Source of the DNA: Rhizobium album
GTDB lineage: Bacteria; Pseudomonadota; Alphaproteobacteria; Rhizobiales; Rhizobiaceae
DNA: 64,000 nucleotides
Reading direction: 5' to 3'
Assembly (NCBI RefSeq): GCF_003122325.1
Contig: NZ_QFBC01000006.1
Coordinates: forward strand, 1-64,000
Shown here one piece after another: positions 51,012 through 61,980 of the stretch (its first letter is position 1; each line of letters starts with the position of its first letter). The notes below the pieces were generated by a model, which had not been told where the DNA came from, searched no databases, and saw only the letters and a list, made by a program, of their open reading frames with translations. The position numbers were made by a program, and so were the translations under genes.

Positions 51012-53262
51012 ATGCACTTTCCTTGCTATCTTCTGTCGCCAGGGCCGGCGGAATGTCGAGGCGCGGCAAAAGCACCCGGATCATCGCTCCCCTGCCATGG
51101 TCGAAATCGGCGGGCGCATCGTGCAGTTCGAGCTGCCCGCCATGTTCCTCGATAATCTTCTTGACGATGGCGAGGCCAAGGCCCGTGCCCTTGTCGCGCA
51201 TCGTCATGTAGGGTTCAAGAATGCGATGCCGGTTTTCGACCGGCAGGCCCTTGCCGTTGTCGATGACATCGGCGGTGAAGCGATCCAGGGCCGGATCGAA
51301 ATGGCAGCGCACCAGGATCTTGCGTTCGTCGCGCACCTCGTCGCTCGGAACCGCCTCGATCGCCTCCACGGCGTTCTTGATCAGGTTGCCGAAAGCCTGG
51401 CCCAGCATGCGTGCATCGAACATGCCTTCGAGCGGCTGGTCCCCGAGCTCGCGGATGAAACGGACGTGGGTGTTGCCCATCTCGCGCAGGAACACCGCGT
51501 CGCGCAGGATGTTGCGCAGGTCCGTCGGTTCCTTGGTTGGCTTCGGCATGCGGGCGAAGGCGGAGAACTCATCGACCATGCGGCCGATATCCTCCACCTG
51601 GCGGACGATGGTGTCGGTGCACTGGTCGAAGACACCACGGTCGACATCGGCGATCTGCTTGCCGAAACGGCGCTTGATGCGTTCGGCCGACAGCTGGATC
51701 GGCGTCAGCGGGTTCTTGATTTCGTGGGCGATGCGCCGGGCGACATCCGCCCAGGCGGTGGAGCGCTGCGCAATGACGAGATCGGTGATGTCGTCGAGGG
51801 TGATGACATAGGAATCCTTGGAATCGCGGGCTTCCTCGCGCGTCACCTGGACGCTCAGCGTCCGCTCCTTGCCGCTGCGCATCAGGTTGATCTGCTTGCG
51901 GAAATCGGTGCGGTAGCGCGAGGCTGCCTCGCTGAGCACATGGTCGATCTCCGGCGCCACCTCGGCGAGGTTCTTGCCGATAAGGTCATCCGCCGGCAGC
52001 GCCAGGAAAAGCTCGGCGGACGGATTGACGATGCTGATACGCCGGTCGTCCTCGACGCCGATGACGGCGGCGGTGACGCCCGACAGCACCGCCTCGATGA
52101 AACGGCGGCGATCGTCCACCTCGTCCTTGGCTTCGAGGATCTCGTCGCGCTGGCCGCGGATTTCCGAAATCATCTTGTTGAAGGTGCGCGACAGGCTGCC
52201 GACGTCGCCATCGGCGGCCCGCACCGGCACGATGACGTTGAGATTGCCGGTGGCGACGCTGTCGGCGGCGCCGATCAGCAGGCGGATCGGCCGGACGATA
52301 CGGTCGGCGACAGCAATGGCGGTCCAGATGGCGGCCAGCAGGACGATGAGCGCGAAACCGAGATAAAGCACCGCGAAGGCGATCTGCAGCGAGGTGCGCG
52401 ACGCCTCCATCGCCTTGTATTCGGCGGTGTTCTCTTCCATCATCCGCATGGCGGACATGACGCGCGGATCGACGGCGCGGATCGTGTAGAGGAAGGCGCC
52501 GGGAATGTCGTCCAGCTTCATGATGGCGCCGACGAGATTGGTGACACCCGGCGGAATGAGCGTCGGCTGGCCGGCGGCGGACGATTCCAGCGCGTCCTTG
52601 GGGATCGCCGGCAGCGGCTTCTCTGTCTCCACATCCGCCTGGACGATCGGAGAGCCGTCGGCGCGCACCAGGAAGGCGCCGAGCATGCCGCGGCCTTTGG
52701 CCTGGCGGGTCATGAGTTCGATGAAACCGTTTCGATCCAGGTTGAAGAGGGCGCGGTTGCGCTCCAGGTCGTTGGACATGGAGACCGTCTGGCCCTGCAG
52801 GTAGCTGGCGTTTTCCAGCATGTAGGCCTGCGCCACGTTCATCGAGGAACTGACGATCGATTGAGTGCGCAGCGAGAACCAGCGGTCGAGGCCGACATTC
52901 AGGGTGATGCTGGCGAAAATCGCCACCAGGATCGCCGGCGTGATCGCCACGATGGAGAAAAGCACGACGATGCGCACATGCAGGCGCGCTGCGGCGCGGC
53001 CACGTCGCCTCGCCTTCAGAAGCCTGCCGATCTCGCGGCCGATCAGCACCGCAAGACCCGCAACGAACAGCGAGTTCAGCACGGCGGAAGCGATGACGAC
53101 ATTGGTGGTCGGCGCAATCGGCGTCAGCCCGAGCAGCACGAACAGCGTCAGGACGGCGCAGACCAGCGCACCGCCGGCAAGACCGATGCCCGGCAGAGCG
53201 AAGGACGCGCGACGATCCTGCGCATTCGCGCCGGTCTCGTCATCCACCAAAGGCGTCATCAT
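51001..53262 (-). CDS. ntrY: Nitrogen-related sensor histidine kinase NtrY (about 753 aa)
   Basis: Membrane sensor kinase. Two N-terminal helices plus two flanking a periplasmic loop (about 80-280), HAMP at RIVRPIRLLIGAADSVATG, a PAS domain, and kinase core with [20 protein letters not shown] (phospho-His), GNLIKNAVEAIEA and GTGLGLAIVKKIIEEHGG. The start is uncertain: ATG 53262 and 53259 lie behind GGAGGGG, ATG 53274 and a longer frame from 53346 are alternatives. Partner of NtrX. Confidence 0.93.
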   Translation of the reverse strand: MMTPLVDDETGANAQDRRASFALPGIGLAGGALVCAVLTLFVLLGLTPIAPTTNVVIASAVLNSLFVAGLAVLIGREIGRLLKARRRGRAAARLHVRIVVLFSIVAITPAILVAIFASITLNVGLDRWFSLRTQSIVSSSMNVAQAYMLENASYLQGQTVSMSNDLERNRALFNLDRNGFIELMTRQAKGRGMLGAFLVRADGSPIVQADVETEKPLPAIPKDALESSAAGQPTLIPPGVTNLVGAIMKLDDIPGAFLYTIRAVDPRVMSAMRMMEENTAEYKAMEASRTSLQIAFAVLYLGFALIVLLAAIWTAIAVADRIVRPIRLLIGAADSVATGNLNVIVPVRAADGDVGSLSRTFNKMISEIRGQRDEILEAKDEVDDRRRFIEAVLSGVTAAVIGVEDDRRISIVNPSAELFLALPADDLIGKNLAEVAPEIDHVLSEAASRYRTDFRKQINLMRSGKERTLSVQVTREEARDSKDSYVITLDDITDLVIAQRSTAWADVARRIAHEIKNPLTPIQLSAERIKRRFGKQIADVDRGVFDQCTDTIVRQVEDIGRMVDEFSAFARMPKPTKEPTDLRNILRDAVFLREMGNTHVRFIRELGDQPLEGMFDARMLGQAFGNLIKNAVEAIEAVPSDEVRDERKILVRCHFDPALDRFTADVIDNGKGLPVENRHRILEPYMTMRDKGTGLGLAIVKKIIEEHGGQLELHDAPADFDHGRGAMIRVLLPRLDIPPALATEDSKESAYGV

Positions 53263-53474
53263 CCCCTCCGCCATTGCCTGCCACCGCTTGCGCCGCAGGC
53301 TCTTCAACCAGCGCACCAATATAACTGCAGCGCCCGACGCCACCATGGGAGGCTAAGGACGCCAGAACAACTTTCAGTCATCGACATGGCGCCGGGAACC
53401 GGCACCATGCGTGCCAACCGGAAATTGCAAACGATTGCAAGGCGGTAACGGCAAAAACTCCGGCCGCCATCCGA

Positions 53475-53491
53475 AAGTCGCGTCGCGACTT
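53475..53491. promoter_or_regulatory. 17-bp palindrome in the ntrC-ntrY gap
   Basis: AAGTCGCGTCGCGACTT is a perfect palindrome around a central T. It lies in the 406-bp stretch (53263-53668) between the end of ntrC and the start of ntrY, about 210 bp before ntrY. That stretch shows no supported gene. The palindrome could be an operator or a transcript hairpin; the lack of a T tract argues against a simple terminator. Confidence 0.45.
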
Positions 53492-53668
53492 GTCCCCAAT
53501 CGTTCGGAAAATCCCCGAGCCACATTCCGAAATACCCGGCCGGCGCCCCAAGGAAAACCGAACGCTCCGGCGAATGCGGAGCGGGACCCGGTCGATACCT
53601 GGAACAACCTGCTGCGTGACCTTTAAGCAACGCAATGTGGCGAAAATGCAACGCGGCTTCCGGCGATG

Positions 53669-55120
53669 TCAAGCCGTCCGCGAGCTGCGATAGACCGATA
53701 CGCCCAGTTCGCGGATCTTTTTCCGCAAGGTATTGCGGTTGAGGCCAAGCAGGTCGGCGGCCTTGATCTGGTTGCCGCGGGTTGCGGTCAAGGCCGCGAG
53801 AATTAAGGGATATTCCATTTCGCTCAAAACCCGGTCGTACAATCCGGGCGGCGGCAGCTTGTCGCCGAAGGAGGAGAAGTAGACGCGCATGTTCTCCTCC
53901 ACCGCCTGGGCGATGGTGACCGAGCCGGAACGGACGCCGGCCTTCTCGATCGGACTGTCCGGCACGTCGGAGCGCAGCTCCTGCTCGATGATCTCGCGGG
54001 TGATGACATCCTGCGGATAAAGCGCCATCAGCCGGCGGATGAGGTTTTCCAGCTCGCGCACGTTGCCTGGCCAGGCATAGGCCTTCATCAGTTCCAGTGC
54101 TTCGGTGTCGAAACGCTTGGTTCCGAGACCTTCTTTCTCCGCCTGCTGGATGAAATGGCGGACGAGATCGGGAATGTCCTCGGCACGGTCGCGCAGCGGT
54201 GGCAGGCGCAGCGGCACGACGTTGAGGCGGTAATAGAGATCCTCGCGGAACAGGCCCTGGTTGATCGACTGCTTCAGGTCCTTGTTGGTGGCGGCGACGA
54301 TGCGCACGTCGGTGCGGATCGGCGTGCGGCCGCCGACGGTGGTGTATTCGCCCTGCTGCAGCACGCGCAGGAGCCGCGTCTGCGCGTCCATCGGCATGTC
54401 GCCGATTTCGTCGAGGAACAGCGTGCCGCCCTCGGCCTGTTCGAAGCGTCCGGTGGAGCGGGTCTGGGCGCCGGTGAAGGCGCCCTTCTCATGGCCGAAC
54501 AGCTCCGATTCGATCAGGTCGCGCGGGATCGCCGCCATGTTGATGGCGACGAACGGGCCGTTGCGGCGCTTGCCGTAGTCGTGCAGCGCCCGGGCCACCA
54601 GTTCCTTGCCGGTGCCCGATTCGCCGGTGATCATCAGCGTCAGGTCCGTCTGCATCAAGCGCGCCAGCACGCGATAAATTTCCTGCATGGCGGCGGAGCG
54701 GCCGACCAACGGCATGCCGTCCTGCATGTCGTCGTCGAGCTTGGCCGGCTTGCGTTTCGGCTCGGACAGCGCCCGGCCGATGATGGCGATCAGTTCCGTC
54801 AGGTCGAAGGGTTTCGGCAGGTAGTCATAGGCGCCCTTTTCCGACGCCTTGATGGCGGTCATGAAGGTGTTCTGGGCGCTCATCACCAGCACCGGCAGTT
54901 CGGGCCTTGCCTTCTTGATGCGCGGCAGCAGGTCGAAGGCATTTTCGTCCGGCATCACCACGTCGGTGACCACCAGGTCGCCCTCGCCGGCGGAAATCCA
55001 GCGCCACAGCGTCGCAGCGTTGGATGTGATGCGCACATCGTATCCGGCGCGGCTAAGGGCCTGGTTCAGCACCGTCCGGATGGCTGCGTCGTCATCTGCG
55101 ACAAGGATGGTGGCGGTCAT
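53669..55120 (-). CDS. ntrC: Nitrogen regulation response regulator NtrC (483 aa)
   Basis: Sigma54-dependent activator. Receiver with [14 protein letters not shown] and the phospho-Asp in [14 protein letters not shown]. The AAA+ domain has Walker [15 protein letters not shown], the sigma54-contact loop [12 protein letters not shown] and Walker [13 protein letters not shown]. The C-terminal Fis HTH is [20 protein letters not shown]. Start at ATG 55120, overlapping ntrB by 4 bp. Controls nitrogen-limitation genes such as glnA and amt promoters. Confidence 0.97.
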   Translation of the reverse strand: MTATILVADDDAAIRTVLNQALSRAGYDVRITSNAATLWRWISAGEGDLVVTDVVMPDENAFDLLPRIKKARPELPVLVMSAQNTFMTAIKASEKGAYDYLPKPFDLTELIAIIGRALSEPKRKPAKLDDDMQDGMPLVGRSAAMQEIYRVLARLMQTDLTLMITGESGTGKELVARALHDYGKRRNGPFVAINMAAIPRDLIESELFGHEKGAFTGAQTRSTGRFEQAEGGTLFLDEIGDMPMDAQTRLLRVLQQGEYTTVGGRTPIRTDVRIVAATNKDLKQSINQGLFREDLYYRLNVVPLRLPPLRDRAEDIPDLVRHFIQQAEKEGLGTKRFDTEALELMKAYAWPGNVRELENLIRRLMALYPQDVITREIIEQELRSDVPDSPIEKAGVRSGSVTIAQAVEENMRVYFSSFGDKLPPPGLYDRVLSEMEYPLILAALTATRGNQIKAADLLGLNRNTLRKKIRELGVSVYRSSRTA

Positions 55121-56271
55121 CGGTTGTTTCCTGTGGCAATGGGAGGAGTATCGTCGAGCGTGGCGTCCTTGGAGACGGGCATCAGCACGCGGAATGTCGT
55201 TCGGTGATTCTGGCTGTCGCATTCGACGATGCCACCATGGCCGCCGATGATCTTGGCGACCAGCGCCAGGCCGAGACCGGAACCATTGGTCTTGGTGGTG
55301 ATGAAGGGATCGAAGAGATGCGGCAGCAAGTCGCCGGGCACGCCGGGGCCGTTGTCATGGACGCAGAATTCCAGCGGCAGCGAAATCTTTTCCCGCGTTC
55401 CGGCGACCGAAAGCCGAATGCCGGGGCGATAAGCGGTCGTCAGCGTGATCTCGCCCTCGGGCCGGTCCCTGACGGCTTCGGCGGCGTTCTTGATCAGGTT
55501 GAGGAACACCTGCACCAGCTGGTCGCGATTGGCGAAGACCGGCGGCAATGACGGGTCGTAGTTCTCGCTGATCTTGATGTTGCGGGCGAAACCGGCCTTG
55601 GCCACCGCCTTCACATGGTCGAGCACCGAATGGATGTTGATCGGCTGGCGGTCGACGGGCCTCTCGTCGGAAAACACCTCCATGCGGTCGACCAGCGAGA
55701 CAATCCGGTCGGTCTCGTCGCAGATCAGCCGCGTCAGCGTCCTGTCCTCGTCGCCGACGGAGGTTTCCAGAAGCTGGGCGGCGCCGCGGATGCCGGAAAG
55801 CGGGTTCTTGATCTCGTGCGCCAGCATCGAGGCAAGGCCGGTCACCGAGCGGGCGGCGGCGCGATGCGTCAGTTGCCGGTCGATCTTGTCGGCCATGGAG
55901 CGCTCCTGGAACACCACCACCACCGATCCCGGCTCGTTGGAGACCGGCGCGACATAGATATCCACCAGCTTGTCCTGCCCCAGGCGCGGCGAACTGAGAT
56001 CGACACGATATTCGTTGACCGGCGCCCGGCGCTCGCGCACCTGGTCGATCAGCGCCAGCAGCGGGCTGCCGAAGGGAATGAAGGTCGAGATCCGGTATCG
56101 GGCGAGATGAGCGGCGCTGGCGCCGAAAAACGCCTCCGCCTCCCAGTTCGCGAAAGCGATCAGGCCGCTCTCGTTGACGAGGATCACCGGATGCTGGATG
56201 GAGTTGAGCACGGCCATCGCCAGCGCGTTGCCGCCGGCTTGGGCCGGGGTGTGGTTCGAATCGGAACTCAT
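55117..56271 (-). CDS. ntrB: Nitrogen regulation histidine kinase NtrB (384 aa)
   Basis: Cytosolic two-component kinase. PAS domain ([20 protein letters not shown]), phospho-His in [20 protein letters not shown], then GATPase boxes [22 protein letters not shown] and [18 protein letters not shown]. Overlaps dusB and ntrC by 4 bp each, so the dusB-ntrB-ntrC operon is translationally coupled. Activity is governed by PII proteins in this family. Confidence 0.96.
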   Translation of the reverse strand: MSSDSNHTPAQAGGNALAMAVLNSIQHPVILVNESGLIAFANWEAEAFFGASAAHLARYRISTFIPFGSPLLALIDQVRERRAPVNEYRVDLSSPRLGQDKLVDIYVAPVSNEPGSVVVVFQERSMADKIDRQLTHRAAARSVTGLASMLAHEIKNPLSGIRGAAQLLETSVGDEDRTLTRLICDETDRIVSLVDRMEVFSDERPVDRQPINIHSVLDHVKAVAKAGFARNIKISENYDPSLPPVFANRDQLVQVFLNLIKNAAEAVRDRPEGEITLTTAYRPGIRLSVAGTREKISLPLEFCVHDNGPGVPGDLLPHLFDPFITTKTNGSGLGLALVAKIIGGHGGIVECDSQNHRTTFRVLMPVSKDATLDDTPPIATGNNR

Positions 56272-57293
56272 GCTGCCTCCCGTTCCGGTGCGCTGGCAAA
56301 GGACGTGTCGTTCAGCGCCTGTTGCAGCAGCCTCGCGACGGTCTCCGCCTCCTTGCCGGTCATGATCGCCACCTTGGCGTCGGCGGGCAGGCCGGGCGCA
56401 AAACGCTCCAGATACCAGCCGAGATGTTTTCTCGCATGCCTGATGGCAACGTGCTCGCCGTAGAACTCCAGCATGGCACGGTAATGCTCGACGGCGATGG
56501 CGGCGATCTCACCGCGGGCCGGAGCCGCATGGCCGGCGAGCCAGCCCGCATGCCATGGACGTCCCTGGCAGGCCCGGCCGACCATCACCGCATCGGCGCC
56601 GGAGCGGCGCAGGATTTCCAGCGCGTCTTCCGGCGTATCCACGTCGCCATTGGCGATCAGCGGAATGCGCACCGCGTCGCGCACGGCGCGGATGGCGTCC
56701 CAATCCGCCCTGCCCTCGTAAAACTGCATGCGGGTCCGGCCGTGTATGGTCACCAACTGGATGCCGGCCTCTTCGGCACGGCGAGCGATTTCGGGGGCGT
56801 TAAGGGAGTTTTCGTCCCAGCCGAGCCGCATCTTCAGCGTCACCGGCACGGAAACCGCCTTCACCGTCGCCTCGATCAGCGACAGGGCAAGATCCGGTTC
56901 GCGCATCAGCGCCGAGCCGGAATAACCGCCGGTCACCTTCTTGGCCGGGCAACCCATGTTGATGTCGACGATATCGGCACCGTTGTCGGCGGCGATACGC
57001 GCCGCTTCGCCCATCCAGTAGGCCTCGCGGCCTGCAAGCTGCACCACGTGCGGTTTCAGCCCCGCGCCTTTCAGCCGCGCCCAGGATTCCTGGGTGTTGC
57101 CGACCAGCTCGCGGCTCGCCACCATTTCCGTGACGACCAGGCCGGCGCCGTAGCGCCAGGCCAGTTGCCGGAACGGCAAGTCGGTGACGCCGGACATCGG
57201 AGCGAGGATGACGCGATTGCGCACCGGGACGGACCCGACTTCGAAAGGCGCAGCAAGAAAAGCGGATGTCAAATGGTCATCTTTCGGGCACAT
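56268..57293 (-). CDS. dusB: tRNA-dihydrouridine synthase DusB (NifR3) (341 aa)
   Basis: FMN-dependent reductase of uridine in the tRNA D loop. TIM barrel with [20 protein letters not shown], the catalytic Cys in [38 protein letters not shown] and [13 protein letters not shown]. Start at ATG 57293. In rhizobia the gene (once called nifR3) leads the ntrBC operon, as here. Divergent from ispDF. Confidence 0.95.
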   Translation of the reverse strand: MCPKDDHLTSAFLAAPFEVGSVPVRNRVILAPMSGVTDLPFRQLAWRYGAGLVVTEMVASRELVGNTQESWARLKGAGLKPHVVQLAGREAYWMGEAARIAADNGADIVDINMGCPAKKVTGGYSGSALMREPDLALSLIEATVKAVSVPVTLKMRLGWDENSLNAPEIARRAEEAGIQLVTIHGRTRMQFYEGRADWDAIRAVRDAVRIPLIANGDVDTPEDALEILRRSGADAVMVGRACQGRPWHAGWLAGHAAPARGEIAAIAVEHYRAMLEFYGEHVAIRHARKHLGWYLERFAPGLPADAKVAIMTGKEAETVARLLQQALNDTSFASAPEREAA

Positions 57294-57443
57294 TTCATCG
57301 TTGCCCTATTTTTAGCCAGTAATAACGCACTTGCCAAGGGGGCACCGAGGCAACCGGTATTTTTTAGGCAAATGCTGGAAAAGACCAGGCGGAGCCTGTA
57401 GAGCTTGGGCGATAGCGTCCGTGTAAAGGAATTTGCCGAACAA

Positions 57444-58655
57444 ATGCAATCCACCAGTGTGATGTCCATCGGAGTGGTGGTTGTTGCTGCCGGACGCGGC
57501 GAACGGGCCGGCTCTCCGCAAGAGGGGCCGAAACAATACCGGCCGATCGGCGGCAAGCCGGTGATCGCTCATACTTTGGACCAATTCGCCCGCTGGCCGG
57601 TCCCTGTGCGGATGTGCGTGGTCATCCATCCCGACGACGAAGCGCTTTTCCAGGACGCATTGCGATTCGTGGACGGACTGGACAATCTGCTTGTGGTGCA
57701 TGGCGGCCCGTTGCGGCAGGAATCTGTGCTCAACGGGCTACGCGCGCTTCAAGGCACGGATGTGACACATGTAATGATCCATGATGCGGTGCGCCCGTTC
57801 ATCGATCACGCCGTGCTCGACCGTGTCGTCTCAGCCTTCGAAAACGGCGCCGAGAGCGTGTTGCCCGCCGTTGCGGTGGCCGACACCCTGAAGCGCGGCT
57901 CGCCGGAAGGCTTTGTGGCCGAGACCGTGCCCCGCGCCGGCCTTTTTGGCGCCCAGACGCCGCAATCCTTCTCCTTTCCGCTCATCCTCGACGCGCACGA
58001 AAAGGCCGCCGCCGCCGGCCTGACGGCCTTCACCGACGATGCCGCGATCGCCGAATGGAACGGACACCGCGTGACCCTCGTCGAAGGGTCGCCCGACAAC
58101 GTCAAGCTTACCGTGAAACGGGATATCGCCATGGCCGATGAAAAACTCTCCGCCAGCCAGCTTCCGGACGTCCGCACCGGCAACGGCTACGACGTGCACC
58201 AGCTGGAAGCGGGCGACGGTGTGACGCTCTGCGGCATCTTCATTCCGCACGACCAGAGACTCAAGGGGCATTCGGATGCGGATGTGGCCCTGCATGCCTT
58301 GACCGACGCGCTTCTCGCCACCTGCGGCGCCGGCGATATCGGCGACCATTTCCCGCCGTCGGATCCGCAATGGAAGGGTGCGGCATCGCGCATCTTCCTT
58401 GAACACGCTGCAAAGATCGTGCGCGAAAACGGCGGGACGATCATGAACGCCGACGTTTCGCTGATCGCAGAAGCGCCGAAGGTCGGGCCGCATCGCCTGG
58501 CGATGCGGGAGAAGCTTTCGGAGATTCTGGGCATCGACCTCGACCGCTGTTCGGTCAAGGCGACGACCAACGAAAAGATCGGTTTCATCGGCCGCCGCGA
58601 AGGCATCGCCGCCATCGCCACGGCGACCGTGGTCTATCGGAGGAGCGGGACATGA
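57444..58655 (+). CDS. ispDF: Bifunctional IspD/IspF isoprenoid enzyme (403 aa)
   Basis: The N-terminal IspD domain (residues about 5-230; [12 protein letters not shown] ... [13 protein letters not shown]) is a CTP:methylerythritol phosphate cytidylyltransferase. The C-terminal IspF domain (about 245-403; [29 protein letters not shown]) is the MECDP synthase with metal-binding Asp/His. Fusion of the two is normal in alphaproteobacteria. The start is ambiguous: ATG 57444, ATG 57462 or a non-AUG start near 57405, none with a strong ribosome-binding site. Overlaps the next gene by 4 bp. Confidence 0.94.
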   Translation: MQSTSVMSIGVVVVAAGRGERAGSPQEGPKQYRPIGGKPVIAHTLDQFARWPVPVRMCVVIHPDDEALFQDALRFVDGLDNLLVVHGGPLRQESVLNGLRALQGTDVTHVMIHDAVRPFIDHAVLDRVVSAFENGAESVLPAVAVADTLKRGSPEGFVAETVPRAGLFGAQTPQSFSFPLILDAHEKAAAAGLTAFTDDAAIAEWNGHRVTLVEGSPDNVKLTVKRDIAMADEKLSASQLPDVRTGNGYDVHQLEAGDGVTLCGIFIPHDQRLKGHSDADVALHALTDALLATCGAGDIGDHFPPSDPQWKGAASRIFLEHAAKIVRENGGTIMNADVSLIAEAPKVGPHRLAMREKLSEILGIDLDRCSVKATTNEKIGFIGRREGIAAIATATVVYRRSGT

Positions 58656-59152
58656 GCCTTTTCCCGGCTGATATCGAGGCACAAGCGGCTGAAATCGTCA
58701 AATGCTTCACGCAACGTCAGTTGATGGTCGCAACGGCAGAATCATGCACGGGAGGACTGATCGCCGGGGCGCTGACGGATATTGCCGGATCGTCGGCCGT
58801 CGTCGACCGGGGATTTGTGACCTACACCAACGAAGCCAAGCAGCAGATGCTCGGCGTCCGGCAGGACACGCTGGTGCAATTCGGCGCGGTATCGAAGGAA
58901 ACGGCGCTGCAGATGGTTCACGGCGCGCTCTTCCGCTCGCGGGCAAGCGTTGCCGTTGCGGTCACCGGCATCGCCGGGCCGGGTGGCGGTTCGAAGGCAA
59001 AGCCGGTCGGCCTCGTCCATCTCGCTGCCAAATCGAGGAGCGGAGCATTGCTGCACCGGGAGATGCGTTATGGCGACATCGGCCGCAACGCCGTCCGGCT
59101 TGCAACAGTCAGAACGGCGCTCGACATGATCCTGTCGCTGTCGGGGGAGTAA
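58652..59152 (+). CDS. CinA C-terminal / PncC-type nicotinamide-nucleotide amidase (166 aa)
   Basis: Stand-alone CinA C-terminal domain. Family motifs are [36 protein letters not shown] and [22 protein letters not shown]. Related enzymes deamidate nicotinamide mononucleotide in NAD recycling. Start ATG 58652 overlaps the ispDF stop (ATGA). Cytosolic. Confidence 0.9.
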   Translation: MSLFPADIEAQAAEIVKCFTQRQLMVATAESCTGGLIAGALTDIAGSSAVVDRGFVTYTNEAKQQMLGVRQDTLVQFGAVSKETALQMVHGALFRSRASVAVAVTGIAGPGGGSKAKPVGLVHLAAKSRSGALLHREMRYGDIGRNAVRLATVRTALDMILSLSGE

Positions 59153-59191
59153 AAGCGGGCGGTTTACGCCCTTCCCTTCAGTTCCTGTGTG

Positions 59192-59494
59192 TCAGTAGCC
59201 GCCGCCATCATCCGGCACACGAATGACATTGGGGCCGCGGACCGGTTCCTCGCCGTAGATCGCGTCTTCGCGGCGATCGCGGCGCGCACGCTCGCGACGG
59301 CGCTCCTCGAACGCATGCCGTTCGGCACGCTCACGGCGGCGCTCATAATATCGGTCGCGCTCGAAGGAGCGATCGACATAATAACCGCTATAACCGTCAT
59401 AACTGCTGTAACTATATCCACGTTCGCCATCGACGCAGCCTGCCAGGGGCAGGCTGGCGAGCAGGATGATCGCCGGTATACTGAATGATCTCAC
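59192..59494 (-). CDS. Small arginine/tyrosine-rich lipoprotein (100 aa)
   Basis: Signal peptide with a clear lipobox, LASLPLAGC (Cys at residue 20), so a predicted lipoprotein. The mature part is dominated by Tyr, Arg and Glu, with YSYSSYDGYSGYYVDRSF followed by repeated ERRRERA-type text, which is probably disordered or RNA/anionic-polymer binding. No domain recognised. Convergent with the CinA-like gene. Confidence 0.65.
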   Translation of the reverse strand: MRSFSIPAIILLASLPLAGCVDGERGYSYSSYDGYSGYYVDRSFERDRYYERRRERAERHAFEERRRERARRDRREDAIYGEEPVRGPNVIRVPDDGGGY

Positions 59495-59581
59495 GGGACT
59501 CTCTCACCAAAAGGCATTGTCTTCGACGAAGACGTGCAACGACATGACATTATTCGCCGCCGCCGCGATGTCCAAATGAAA

Positions 59582-60040
59582 TCAGGCCGACGCCGCCGTT
59601 CCATAGATCGCATCCGCCCGCTTCTCGAAGGCTTCCGCGAACATGCGGAAGGCGCGGTCGAACATCGAACCCATCAACGCGCCCAGGATACGGCTCTTGA
59701 ATTCGTAATCGATGAAGAAACGCACGTCGCAGCCGTTTGCGGCAGCCTCGAAGCGCCAGCGGTTGTCGAGATATTTGAACGGGCCGTCGATATATTTGAC
59801 ATCGATGATGCGCTCGTCCCTGTTGAGCAGCACCTGGGTGGTGAACGTCTCGCGGATCGCCTTGTAGCCGACCGTCATGTCCGCGACCAGCAACACCTTG
59901 CCATCGCGCTCCTTGCGGGAGCGAACGGACAGCGCCTCGCAGAGCGGCAGGAATTCGGGATAACGTTCGACATCGGCGACAAGATCGAACATCTTCTCGG
60001 GGGAATGCAGGACGGGACGCGTGGTTTCGAATTGAGGCAT
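59582..60040 (-). CDS. COQ10/RatA-like START-domain protein (152 aa)
   Basis: SRPBCC (START-like) fold of the ubiquinone-binding COQ10 type: MPQFETTRPVLHSPEKMFDL, VADVERYPEFLPLCEALSVR and FKSRILGALMGSMFDRAFRM. In alphaproteobacteria the homologue near lipA is thought to assist ubiquinone function; the E. coli relative RatA has been described as a toxin, so annotation tools may call it that. 18 bp from the kinase-like gene. Confidence 0.87.
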   Translation of the reverse strand: MPQFETTRPVLHSPEKMFDLVADVERYPEFLPLCEALSVRSRKERDGKVLLVADMTVGYKAIRETFTTQVLLNRDERIIDVKYIDGPFKYLDNRWRFEAAANGCDVRFFIDYEFKSRILGALMGSMFDRAFRMFAEAFEKRADAIYGTAASA

Positions 60041-60058
60041 GGCCGAGAGCTAATGATC

Positions 60059-60622
60059 CTATACCATTCTTGCAAGTAGCCACGTGGTCGCTGCCCGGGA
60101 TTTCAACACCAGAACCGGGACATCCGGTCCGTGACTCGCCAGGTTTTCCTCGATTTCCGGACTTTCCGTCTTCTCGAAATTCCAGATGTAGCGCAGGAAT
60201 TCGAGGTCGATCTTTTCCGGACAGCCGTCCGCCATGTCCGGACGCGACCGTCCGTAAAAGCGCAGCCAGCGGGAGATGACGCCATAAAGCGACACCCGGC
60301 GCGGCGGGCGGAGCCAGAGGACAAGATCCGTGCGCGGCAGCCGCAACGCCAAGGTGCCGGGGCTGGTGCCGTCGATGATCCAACGTTGCCGTGCGACGAC
60401 AGCCTCCAGCCGCGCCCGCGCTTCCGGTCGCGACCGCATCTGCCAGCCGGGCAACCAGAAGATTTCCCGGTCCATGGAGACATAAGGCAAATCAAGACGC
60501 GAAGAGAGTTTTTGCGATAGCGTGCTCTTGCCGCTGCCGGAGCAGCCGATCACCAGCACCCGTTCGGCGGTCTTCAGCCTGCCGGCCGCGTCGTCGATCG
60601 TGATCGAAGCAATCATCGCCAT
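60059..60622 (-). CDS. Adenylate-kinase-like P-loop protein (187 aa)
   Basis: P-loop kinase with Walker A VIGCSGSGKSTLSQKL and the FlaR/topology-modulation type continuation SSRLDLPYVSMDREIFWLPGW. RWIIDGTSPGTLALRLPRTD contributes the substrate lid. Substrate unknown; such proteins are often mislabelled DNA topology modulation proteins. No membrane segment. Confidence 0.8.
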   Translation of the reverse strand: MAMIASITIDDAAGRLKTAERVLVIGCSGSGKSTLSQKLSSRLDLPYVSMDREIFWLPGWQMRSRPEARARLEAVVARQRWIIDGTSPGTLALRLPRTDLVLWLRPPRRVSLYGVISRWLRFYGRSRPDMADGCPEKIDLEFLRYIWNFEKTESPEIEENLASHGPDVPVLVLKSRAATTWLLARMV

Positions 60623-60637
60623 TCCCTTCCCGAAACG

Positions 60638-60670
60638 AAAAACCCCGCCATCGGGCGGACGGCGGGGCTT
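60638..60670 (-). terminator. Rho-independent terminator downstream of lipA
   Basis: On the minus strand AAGCCCCGCC and GGCGGGGTTTTT flank an 11-base loop, a GC-rich stem followed by a T tract, placed right after the lipA stop (60692). It separates lipA from the P-loop gene downstream. Confidence 0.88.
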
Positions 60671-60691
60671 ATAGGAAGATGGGAAAGATGT

Positions 60692-61663
60692 CTATTCCGC
60701 TGCGGCGAGAAGCTTCTTTTCGCGCGCTGCCCGCAGCCGGGCGAAGTCGTCGCCGGCGTGGTGCGAGGAACGGGTCAGCGGGCTCGACGCCACCATCAGG
60801 AAGCCCTTGGTATAGGCGACCGTCTCGTAGGACTTGAACTCGTCAGGCGTGACGAACCGTTCGACCTTGTGGTGCTTGCGGGTCGGCTGCAGATATTGGC
60901 CGATCGTCAGGAAATCGACGTCGGCGGTGCGCAGGTCGTCCATCAGCTGCAGCACTTCGTTGCGCTCCTCGCCGAGACCGACCATGATGCCGGACTTGGT
61001 GAACATCGTCGGGTCGAGTTCCTTCACCCGCTGCAACAGGCGGACGGAGTGGAAATAGCGCGCGCCCGGACGGACGGTCAGATAGTTGCCCGGAACGGTC
61101 TCCATGTTGTGGTTGAAGACGTCGGGCTTGGCGGCGACGACGCGCTCCAGCGCACCGGGCTTCTTCAGGAAGTCGGGCGTCAGGATTTCGATAGTCGTCA
61201 GTGGCGAAGCGGCACGGATCGCCCAGATCACCTTCTCGAAATGTTCGGCGCCGCCATCGGCGAGGTCGTCACGGTCGACGGAGGTGATGACGACGTGGGA
61301 AAGCCCCATCTCCCTCACCGCCTTGGCGACGTTTTCCGGTTCGGCCATATCCAGCGCATTCGGCTTGCCGGTGGCGACATTACAGAAGGCGCAGGCGCGG
61401 GTACAGATCTCGCCCATGATCATGAAGGTGGCGTGCTTCTTGTCCCAGCACTCGCCGATATTCGGGCAGCCCGCCTCCTCGCAGACGGTGACGAGCTTGT
61501 GCTCCTTCACGATCGAGCGGGTTTCGGCATAGCCTTTTGATGTCGGCGCCTTGACGCGGATCCACTCCGGCTTGCGCATCACTTCCGTATCGGGCCGATG
61601 GGCCTTTTCGGGGTGACGGACGCGCTTTTCCTCGGGATTGATCCTGTCGAGAATGGTGACCAT
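60692..61663 (-). CDS. lipA: Lipoyl synthase (323 aa)
   Basis: Radical SAM enzyme inserting two sulfurs into octanoyl groups. The auxiliary cluster motif [13 protein letters not shown] and the radical SAM motif [10 protein letters not shown] are both complete, and the C-terminal RSSYHA-type end [11 protein letters not shown] is seen. Start at ATG 61663 ([14 protein letters not shown]). Lies close to lpdA, another lipoate-linked gene. Cytosolic. Confidence 0.96.
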   Translation of the reverse strand: MVTILDRINPEEKRVRHPEKAHRPDTEVMRKPEWIRVKAPTSKGYAETRSIVKEHKLVTVCEEAGCPNIGECWDKKHATFMIMGEICTRACAFCNVATGKPNALDMAEPENVAKAVREMGLSHVVITSVDRDDLADGGAEHFEKVIWAIRAASPLTTIEILTPDFLKKPGALERVVAAKPDVFNHNMETVPGNYLTVRPGARYFHSVRLLQRVKELDPTMFTKSGIMVGLGEERNEVLQLMDDLRTADVDFLTIGQYLQPTRKHHKVERFVTPDEFKSYETVAYTKGFLMVASSPLTRSSHHAGDDFARLRAAREKKLLAAAE

Positions 61664-61721
61664 GATCTTCCAACTTTCCGCCGCCCCATGCGGCACTGAG
61701 CCGGTCGTGAACCGCCCTGCT

Positions 61722-61970
61722 TTACCGGCGAACGAGCTTCACCAGGACTATCAGCAGGCACGCCCCGATAAATCCGGTGATGAAGTAGCCGAGCCTGCCG
61801 CCGGCGACCTCGATATGAAACTGCGCCAGGATCGCCGTCGCCACGACGGAGCCGACGATGCCGAGCAGGATATTGAGAAGCACGCCGTATCGCACGTCCA
61901 AGAGCTTGCCGGCAAGCCAGCCTGCCAGCCCGCCGATGATGATTGCCGCTATCCAGCCGACGCCTTCCAT
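61722..61970 (-). CDS. GlsB/YeaQ/YmgE-family membrane protein, copy 1 (82 aa)
   Basis: Three glycine-rich membrane helices: [36 protein letters not shown] and [18 protein letters not shown]. Start placed at ATG 61970. Transglycosylase-associated / stress-response family; role unclear. 10 bp downstream of a second, different member, so the two are a tandem pair. Confidence 0.85.
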   Translation of the reverse strand: MEGVGWIAAIIIGGLAGWLAGKLLDVRYGVLLNILLGIVGSVVATAILAQFHIEVAGGRLGYFITGFIGACLLIVLVKLVRR

Positions 61971-61980
61971 TTCCGCTCCC

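Noticed and set aside
47412-51155. 1247-residue plus-strand open frame opposite dat, trkA and ntrX
   Set aside because: It lies antisense to four well-supported genes, is rich in His, Asp, Arg and Gln as expected from reversed GC-rich codons, and has no domain.
59582-60040. RatA-type toxin of a toxin-antitoxin pair
   Set aside because: No RatB-like partner; position near lipA and START-fold motifs favour the COQ10-like ubiquinone role.
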